Shown one piece after another: positions 6,675 to 10,481 of a stretch of DNA of 10,481 nt. A program made the translations under genes and the position numbers. Location of the stretch: assembly GCA_937885735.1 (NCBI GenBank), contig CALABN010000026.1:1-10481 (forward strand), read 5' to 3'. Below the pieces are notes generated by a model, which made no database searches, was not told the origin of the DNA, and worked only from the letters and a program-made list of their open reading frames with translations. The DNA is from an uncultured Bacteroidota bacterium. GTDB taxonomy: Bacteria; Bacteroidota; Bacteroidia; Bacteroidales; SZUA-534. Numbering within the stretch: position 1 is the first letter of the stretch; each line of letters opens with the position of its first letter.

Positions 6675-7388
6675 TTAAATTTTTATTGATTCAAGGATTG
6701 CATTCAACCCTATTGTCACCAAATTGGGTTTCCTTGTAACCTCGTTGTTAATGAAAATGTCAGAACAACCGCCTGTAACAACCACCTTTACATTGCCATA
6801 TCTTTCTTTATATGAGCGGATATAGCCGTCTATTTCAAGGTTGATGCCTTGTAGTATTCCAAATTGAATGGCTTCGTGGGTTGTCTTGCCTTGTAATTGA
6901 GCTTTCTCTGGCAAGTCCACCAAAGGCAGTTTCCCTGTAAATTGATGCAAGGCCTTTGCCCTCATTTCTGGACCAAGTGATATTGTGCCACCCTGAAAAA
7001 CTCCATTTTCATCCAAAAAGTCAATGGTTATGGCCGTGCCAATGTCGATAACCAACACATTGGAAGACGGATATACAATGCTGGCCCCAACTGCCCCCGC
7101 TATCCTATCACGGCCAAGCGTTTGCGGTGTGCCATAATTAATATGTATAGGCAACGGCGTGTTGGAATCCAACTTAATGTGAGGAATGCCTTCAAGGCAA
7201 GAGGGCAATTTTACTTCATCGGACCGCGTGCTTGAACTTATTATTCTGTCAATATGGCGATTGGCAATGAATCCCGACACTGACTCCGACGTCAAATCCT
7301 TGATTGACATTTGCGCCACAATGGCGTCTTTGTCAATCAACGCCAATTTGCACAATGAGTTACCTTCATCAACGATAAGATTACACAT
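6675..7388 (-). CDS. coaX: Type III pantothenate kinase CoaX
   Basis: CoaX phosphorylates pantothenate in the first committed step of coenzyme A synthesis. The type III enzyme is in the ASKHA fold family, is not feedback-inhibited by CoA and usually needs a monovalent cation. The 237-residue protein shows the expected motifs: the N-terminal phosphate loop DEGNS (D7; usually D-x-G-N-T), YGTPQTLGRDR (85-95), the second phosphate motif DIGTAITIDF (115-124), GGTISLGPEM (133-142), and TGGCSD near the C-terminus. Length is slightly below the common 250-260. The Thr to Ser change in the first motif is conservative. Its ATG overlaps the stop of the preceding 171-residue gene by 8 bp, indicating translational coupling and membership in the rpiB-gldA unit. 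Confidence 0.95.
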   Translation of the reverse strand: MCNLIVDEGNSLCKLALIDKDAIVAQMSIKDLTSESVSGFIANRHIDRIISSSTRSDEVKLPSCLEGIPHIKLDSNTPLPIHINYGTPQTLGRDRIAGAVGASIVYPSSNVLVIDIGTAITIDFLDENGVFQGGTISLGPEMRAKALHQFTGKLPLVDLPEKAQLQGKTTHEAIQFGILQGINLEIDGYIRSYKERYGNVKVVVTGGCSDIFINNEVTRKPNLVTIGLNAILESIKI

Positions 7389-7896
7389 TGCCTTTGATGC
7401 TTTCCATCAATCTGTTAAAGAAGAAAATCTTCAGGTATAGACCGTGTTTTTCGGTGTAAGAGAGTTTTATGGCATAGACACGTTTGTCGTTGCTAATTGT
7501 CCATTGTCGGTCGAAGTCCTTGTCAGCAAACGATTTTGCATCCGCATCGGTCCATTCACCTTTGCGGTCGTCGTCGTAGCCATATATTTCAAACAATGCG
7601 TTGACAAGGCTCATAGTGTACTCTTTTGTGGCATACCGCGGACTTGCAGGGAACGTCACATTGATGTGGTTGCTGGCTACAATGTTGTCTTTTTCGTTGA
7701 ACAGGCGGAAACAAACCTTGTCAAACATTCCCAATTCAGTCAAGGGAAATTCCTTTTCAAATTCAACCATAATGACACCCTCTTCGTCCGTGCTTTCAAT
7801 TTCGCTGTAATCGCTGTCGGCAAAGAATCTTGTCAAGTCGAACGAGAAAAGTCCCAAAATGTTCCTCGGTTTATCCGTTGTCCCTGATATTGACAT
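7381..7896 (-). CDS. Unrecognised 171-residue cytosolic protein
   Basis: I do not recognise this protein. It has 171 residues, no signal peptide and no membrane helix. It is rich in acidic residues and aromatics, with alternating patterns suggesting mixed alpha/beta structure (FEKEFPLTELGMFDKVCFRLF; YAIKLSYTEKHGLYLKIFFF). A charged stretch YGDDDRKGEW-like (actual: GYDDDRKGEW) lies at about residues 106-115, and the C-terminal part repeats hydrophobic strands before NRLMESIKGNV. Its start lies 1 bp after the gldA stop, and its stop overlaps the coaX start by 8 bp. It is therefore almost certainly translated as part of the rpiB-gldA-coaX operon. Base composition and codon use look like the neighbours, giving no sign of recent transfer. 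The tight packing supports it being real; function is unknown. Confidence 0.85.
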   Translation of the reverse strand: MSISGTTDKPRNILGLFSFDLTRFFADSDYSEIESTDEEGVIMVEFEKEFPLTELGMFDKVCFRLFNEKDNIVASNHINVTFPASPRYATKEYTMSLVNALFEIYGYDDDRKGEWTDADAKSFADKDFDRQWTISNDKRVYAIKLSYTEKHGLYLKIFFFNRLMESIKGNV

Positions 7897-7897
7897 T

Positions 7898-8818
7898 TTA
7901 TTCTGTTTTTTGTTTAGTCAGTTCCTGGAATGCCTCCTCAATGGTTTTCTGGCGTGCCTGCATTGCCAAAACAGCCACATTGTGCTGAACGGCAAAGTTG
8001 AACACATCCTGCCTGATATCGGCATCGGTGCCTGCCACCAACTGGTACTTATGCGCATCAACCTTTTCTACCGATACAATATTGGCAATTTGTAGCATAA
8101 GTTTTTCATCAATGTCGGCATTAAATTCAACATACACCTGTTGATGAGTGTCGTGAACCGACTGCTGAATCTGTTGCGGATTTCCGTTTGCCACAAGATG
8201 ACCGCGGTTGAGTATGGCTATTTGATGACAGATAGCCTGTACTTCCTGCATAATGTGGGTGGAAAGCATTATTGTCTTCTCGCGTCCCAACTCAAGAATG
8301 AGGTTTCTGATTTCCACAATCTGGTTTGGGTCAAGACCAGTGGTAGGCTCGTCAAGAATAAGCACTTTCGGGTTGTGGATTATGGCCTGGGCCAAACCTA
8401 CACGCTGTTTGTAGCCTTTCGAGAGTTCACCAATTCTTTTCTTGCATTCAAGCGTCAATCCAGTACGCTCCACAACCTCGTCAACCACATTGCGGACATT
8501 TCCCAACTTGTACATTCTGGCAGTGCACTGAAGATACTCCTTGACATACATATCAAGATAAAGAGGGTTGTTTTCAGGCAGGTAGCCGATTATACGGCGA
8601 ACTTCGTCAGGATTTTCGGCAACATCAATGCCTTCAACAAGGACTTGCCCGCTTGTAGGCGATAGCAAGCCAGTGATAATCTTCATCAATGTCGATTTGC
8701 CCGCTCCGTTGGGGCCCAAAAATCCCACAATGGTCCCTGTGTCAACAGAAAACGACACGTTGTCGAGCGCTTTCTGCTCACCAAAGACCTTTGTGACGGA
8801 CTTAATGTTTATCGACAT
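7898..8818 (-). CDS. gldA: ABC transporter ATP-binding protein, GldA type
   Basis: This is the cytoplasmic nucleotide-binding subunit of an ABC-2-type transporter. The 306 residues contain Walker A GPNGAGKST (35-43), a Q-loop region in the GYLPEN form (78-83) without the usual glutamine, signature LSKGY (132-136), Walker B VLILDEP (152-158), a D-loop LDP and H-loop STHIM (H188). A C-terminal extension (about 210-306) ends in IEEAFQELTK. The extension and the GYLPEN form fit the GldA/NatA-like group, in which GldA acts with permeases GldF and GldG. No permease gene is adjacent, so its partner must lie elsewhere, and the name does not imply that the organism glides. It begins 28 bp after rpiB and ends 1 bp before the unknown gene, so it is in the same operon. 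The ABC assignment is certain, the GldA subgroup likely. Confidence 0.9.
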   Translation of the reverse strand: MSINIKSVTKVFGEQKALDNVSFSVDTGTIVGFLGPNGAGKSTLMKIITGLLSPTSGQVLVEGIDVAENPDEVRRIIGYLPENNPLYLDMYVKEYLQCTARMYKLGNVRNVVDEVVERTGLTLECKKRIGELSKGYKQRVGLAQAIIHNPKVLILDEPTTGLDPNQIVEIRNLILELGREKTIMLSTHIMQEVQAICHQIAILNRGHLVANGNPQQIQQSVHDTHQQVYVEFNADIDEKLMLQIANIVSVEKVDAHKYQLVAGTDADIRQDVFNFAVQHNVAVLAMQARQKTIEEAFQELTKQKTE

Positions 8819-8846
8819 CTCAATAAAATTGATGCGTTACAAAATG

Positions 8847-9278
8847 TTATTTGCAAGGTATCTTGTCGATGCGACGCTGATGACGGCCACCTTCGAAACC
8901 TGTTGTAAGGAATGTGTCAACCACCTGTTTTGCCAAATCAACCGAGATGAAACGGGCAGGAATGGCGCAAATGTTGGCATTGTTGTGTTGGCGCGCAAGA
9001 GCGGCAATCTCGGTGTTCCAGCAAAGAGCCGAACGAATGCCTTGATGCTTGTTGGCAGTAATGTTGATGCCGTTGCCACTTCCGCAAAGAGTGATACCCA
9101 AATCAAACTTGCCCTGTTCAACAGCCTCGGCCAAAGGGTGTGCAACATCAGGATAATCCATGCTTTCAGGCGAATTAGTGCCGAAATCGGTGACAGTGTG
9201 GCCTTGGGCCTTTAAGTACTCAACCAATATTTGTTTGGTTTCAAAACCAGCGTGATCGCTTCCTATTGCTAAATTCAT
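8847..9278 (-). CDS. rpiB: Ribose-5-phosphate isomerase B
   Basis: RpiB interconverts ribose 5-phosphate and ribulose 5-phosphate in the non-oxidative pentose phosphate pathway. The 143-residue protein has the RpiB/LacAB hallmarks: GSDHAGF at the N-terminus (D8, H9), DYPDVAHPLA (41-50), the catalytic cysteine motif LCGSGNGINITANK (C65), the proposed ring-opening histidine H98 in RQHNNANI, and the C-terminal GGRHQRRIDKI. I chose the ATG at 9278 because the protein then begins with the family's normal N-terminus. The frame stays open to 9476, but those extra 66 codons cross the promoter. It heads a minus-strand operon with gldA, the unknown gene and coaX, divergent from the tRNA gene. Confidence 0.96.
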   Translation of the reverse strand: MNLAIGSDHAGFETKQILVEYLKAQGHTVTDFGTNSPESMDYPDVAHPLAEAVEQGKFDLGITLCGSGNGINITANKHQGIRSALCWNTEIAALARQHNNANICAIPARFISVDLAKQVVDTFLTTGFEGGRHQRRIDKIPCK

Positions 9279-9302
9279 AATCTTATGATTTAAAATTTTC
9301 GC

Positions 9303-9333
9303 CAAAAATACCAAACAGGGGCAACTTGACAAA
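9303..9333 (-). promoter_or_regulatory. rpiB operon promoter, full Bacteroidetes consensus
   Basis: On the minus strand TTTG (9330-9333) is followed after exactly 19 nt by TATTTTTG (9303-9310). This matches the Bacteroidetes primary sigma consensus TTTG-N19-TAnnTTTG at every defined base. The -7 box ends 24 nt before the rpiB ATG, predicting a leader of about 20 nt without a Shine-Dalgarno sequence. This is the best promoter match in the window and supports the short rpiB start. Confidence 0.8.
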
Positions 9334-9376
9334 CAAAAAAAACAATACATATAATAAAATATAAAAACAGGGTTTA

Positions 9377-9408
9377 TTATGGAAAAATAGCATAGGCATA
9401 GTCCATAA
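9377..9408. repeat. Small inverted repeat enclosing a tandem hexamer
   Basis: TTATGGA (9377-9383) and TCCATAA (9402-9408) are exact inverted copies. The 18-nt spacer contains GCATAG twice in tandem (9390-9401). It lies in the 217-bp divergent region between rpiB and tRNA-Ser, about 45 bp upstream of the rpiB -33 box. It could be an operator, but A/T-rich DNA yields such repeats by chance. The rest of the divergent region (9279-9495) is A/T-rich and, apart from the rpiB promoter, I see nothing else in it. Confidence 0.35.
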
Positions 9409-9495
9409 AAAGATAAAAAATAGACAAACTCACATTTCCGTTTGATTTTTTTTGTATTTTGCCGACCGTTTTGCATGGACTCTGTATAAGGGTTC

Positions 9496-9585
9496 GGAGA
9501 AATGGCCGAGTGGTCTAAGGCGCACGCCTGGAAAGTGTGTATACCGCGTGAAACGGTATCGTGGGTTCGAATCCCCCTTTCTCCG
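9496..9585 (+). tRNA. tRNA-Ser (anticodon GGA)
   Basis: A 90-nt class II tRNA that reads UCC and UCU codons. The acceptor stem GGAGAAA (9496-9502) pairs fully with TTTCTCC (9578-9584), followed by discriminator G (9585), the base expected for serine. The D-stem is GCC/GGC (9505-9507 with 9519-9521). The anticodon stem 9523-9527/9535-9539 carries loop CTGGAAA with GGA at 9530-9532. The long variable arm has a 6-bp stem (9541-9546 with 9554-9559), as serine tRNAs do. The T-loop is the standard TTCGAAT. The T-stem has one T-C mismatch (9562 with 9576). The 3' CCA is not encoded, so it must be added by the CCA-adding enzyme. Confidence 0.97.
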
Positions 9586-9647
9586 CAAAGAGATTGATTT
9601 TAAATAACATAACTAGTAAATTAAACCGTAATAACAAAAAAAAGACT

Positions 9648-10460
9648 ATGAAAAAGTTATTCACATTGGTTGTGACTATGATGCTGGGAGTAGCATCAAT
9701 TAACTGCGCAAACGCGCAAGATTCAATTGCAGCACCAGACACTGCAGCAGTTGTTGAACAAGCAGAAGCCGCTGCACCAGCAGCTGAAGCAACAGAAGTC
9801 GCTGAAGACGCTATTGAAGGTCAAAGCGCTCACCAGGCAATCAAACAAAAATTCATCGAAGGTGGTGTTGGTTTTATGGCATCAGTTATCCTTTGCTTGA
9901 TTTTGGGTTTGGCTATCTGCGTTGAACGTATTTTGTTCTTGAACTTGTCTTCTACCAACACAAAGAAATTGTTGGCAAAGATTGAAGCTGCCCTTAACGA
10001 GCAAGGTGTTGAAGCTGCAAAGGAAGTTTGCCGCAACACACGTGGCCCAGTAGCAAGCATCTTCTATCAAGGTTTGGACCGCTACGATGCAGGTTTGGAC
10101 ATGGTAGAAAAAGCCGTTATCTCTTACGGTGGTGTTCAAACAGGCTTGCTTGAAAAGAACCTTTCTTGGATTGCATTGTTCATTGCATTGGCTCCTATGT
10201 TGGGATTCTTGGGAACAGTTATTGGTATGGTTCAAGCATTCGACTCTATCAAGATTGCAGGTGATATCAGCCCGGCATTGGTTGCAGGTGGTATTTCAGT
10301 TGCCCTTATCACAACAATGGCTGGTCTTATCGTAGCCATGATTCTTCAAGTATTCTATAACTATTTCGTGTCAAAGATCGACAGCATCGTAAACGATATG
10401 GAAGATGCTTCTATCTCATTGACTGATATGCTTTATAAATACAACTTGAAAAACAAATAA
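9648..10460 (+). CDS. MotA/TolQ/ExbB proton channel family protein
   Basis: This inner-membrane protein should form the pentameric proton channel that, with an ExbD/TolR partner, powers TonB-dependent uptake or Tol-type envelope work. I chose the ATG at 9648 (270 residues): it begins a signal peptide, MKKLFTLVVTMMLG to cleavage after ANA (residue 23). An acidic, Ala-rich linker follows (24-60), then the three helices of the family: TM1 about 72-98, TM2 172-196 with GFLGTVIGM, and TM3 209-230 with ALITTMAGLIVA. The polar residues T180 and T212/T213 in TM2 and TM3 sit where the proton path runs. The frame extends to 9561, but that would lie inside the tRNA gene. Codon use (GCA, TTG, GGT rich) differs from the minus-strand genes and suggests strong expression. 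A signal-peptide form is usual in Bacteroidetes. ExbB and TolQ cannot be separated here. Confidence 0.93.
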   Translation: MKKLFTLVVTMMLGVASINCANAQDSIAAPDTAAVVEQAEAAAPAAEATEVAEDAIEGQSAHQAIKQKFIEGGVGFMASVILCLILGLAICVERILFLNLSSTNTKKLLAKIEAALNEQGVEAAKEVCRNTRGPVASIFYQGLDRYDAGLDMVEKAVISYGGVQTGLLEKNLSWIALFIALAPMLGFLGTVIGMVQAFDSIKIAGDISPALVAGGISVALITTMAGLIVAMILQVFYNYFVSKIDSIVNDMEDASISLTDMLYKYNLKNK

Positions 10461-10462
10461 TA

Positions 10463-10481
10463 ATGAACTCGAAAACATCTA
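10463..10481 (+). CDS. Start of the next gene (only six codons in the window)
   Basis: An ATG begins 2 bp after the exbB-type stop codon and the frame reads MNSKTS before the window ends. The tight spacing on the same strand suggests a co-transcribed gene. From the usual gene order in Bacteroidetes I would expect an ExbD/TolR-type protein or a small membrane protein of the TonB energy system, but six residues cannot show this. Confidence 0.4.

Noticed and set aside
9279..9476. A 66-residue N-terminal extension of RpiB, partly hydrophobic.
   Set aside because: It crosses a full-consensus promoter and A/T-rich non-coding DNA, and RpiB proteins begin at the MNLAIGSDHAG motif.
9440..9495. A promoter for tRNA-Ser, such as TATAAG at 9485-9490 with upstream TTTG copies.
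   Set aside because: No TTTG lies at the right spacing and the -7 box does not match TAnnTTTG; the region is too T-rich to make a call.
9496..9585. The tRNA as a phage or island attachment site.
   Set aside because: No integrase gene and no repeat of the tRNA 3' end are found in the window; flanking genes are housekeeping.
9561..9647. A 29-residue N-terminal extension of the exbB-type protein.
   Set aside because: It would start within the tRNA T-arm, and the ATG at 9648 opens a proper signal peptide.

Overview
The window looks like a chromosomal housekeeping segment from a Bacteroidota genome, most likely of the order Bacteroidales. The evidence is the gene set (DUF3098, a GldA-type ABC ATPase, a lipoprotein LptC, a TolQ/ExbB protein with a cleavable signal peptide and no fused DUF), AT-rich leaders without Shine-Dalgarno sequences, and matches to the Bacteroidetes promoter consensus (TAnnTTTG -7 box, TTTG -33 box). 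I see no insertion sequence, phage gene, CRISPR array or defence system.

Layout, left to right. (1) Positions 1-290, plus strand: the 3' end of an unrecognised gene, convergent with everything that follows. (2) Positions 299-9278: thirteen minus-strand genes, read from right to left. The first unit is rpiB, gldA, a 171-residue unknown protein and coaX, starting from a full-consensus promoter (9303-9333). After a 154-bp gap holding a long hairpin and a second promoter come a secreted TPR protein, lptC and a two-helix small membrane protein. A third -7 box precedes ftsX, DUF3098, truB and queA. An intrinsic terminator (1233-1262) follows queA, and then comes an RluA-family pseudouridine synthase. 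(3) Positions 9496-10481, plus strand: tRNA-Ser(GGA), an exbB/tolQ-type gene, and the first codons of the next gene.

The genes fall into themes. Envelope assembly and division: LptC, FtsX, the TPR protein, DUF3098, the small membrane protein, and the ExbB/TolQ energiser. RNA modification: truB, queA and rluA in a row, next to a tRNA gene. Central and cofactor metabolism: rpiB and coaX. The window appears to join two gene blocks commonly conserved in Bacteroidetes (coaX-TPR-lptC and ftsX-DUF3098-truB-queA). The undecaprenyl-diphosphatase gene that often sits between DUF3098 and truB is absent.

Most of the window is ordinary. The points that deserve attention are the atypical active-site motifs of the RluA-like enzyme and the terminator placed directly before it. 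The others are the hairpin between coaX and the TPR gene, the unknown protein tightly coupled to GldA and CoaX, the missing uppP, and the apparent tRNA-exbB co-transcription. I did not find convincing evidence of a new multi-gene system.
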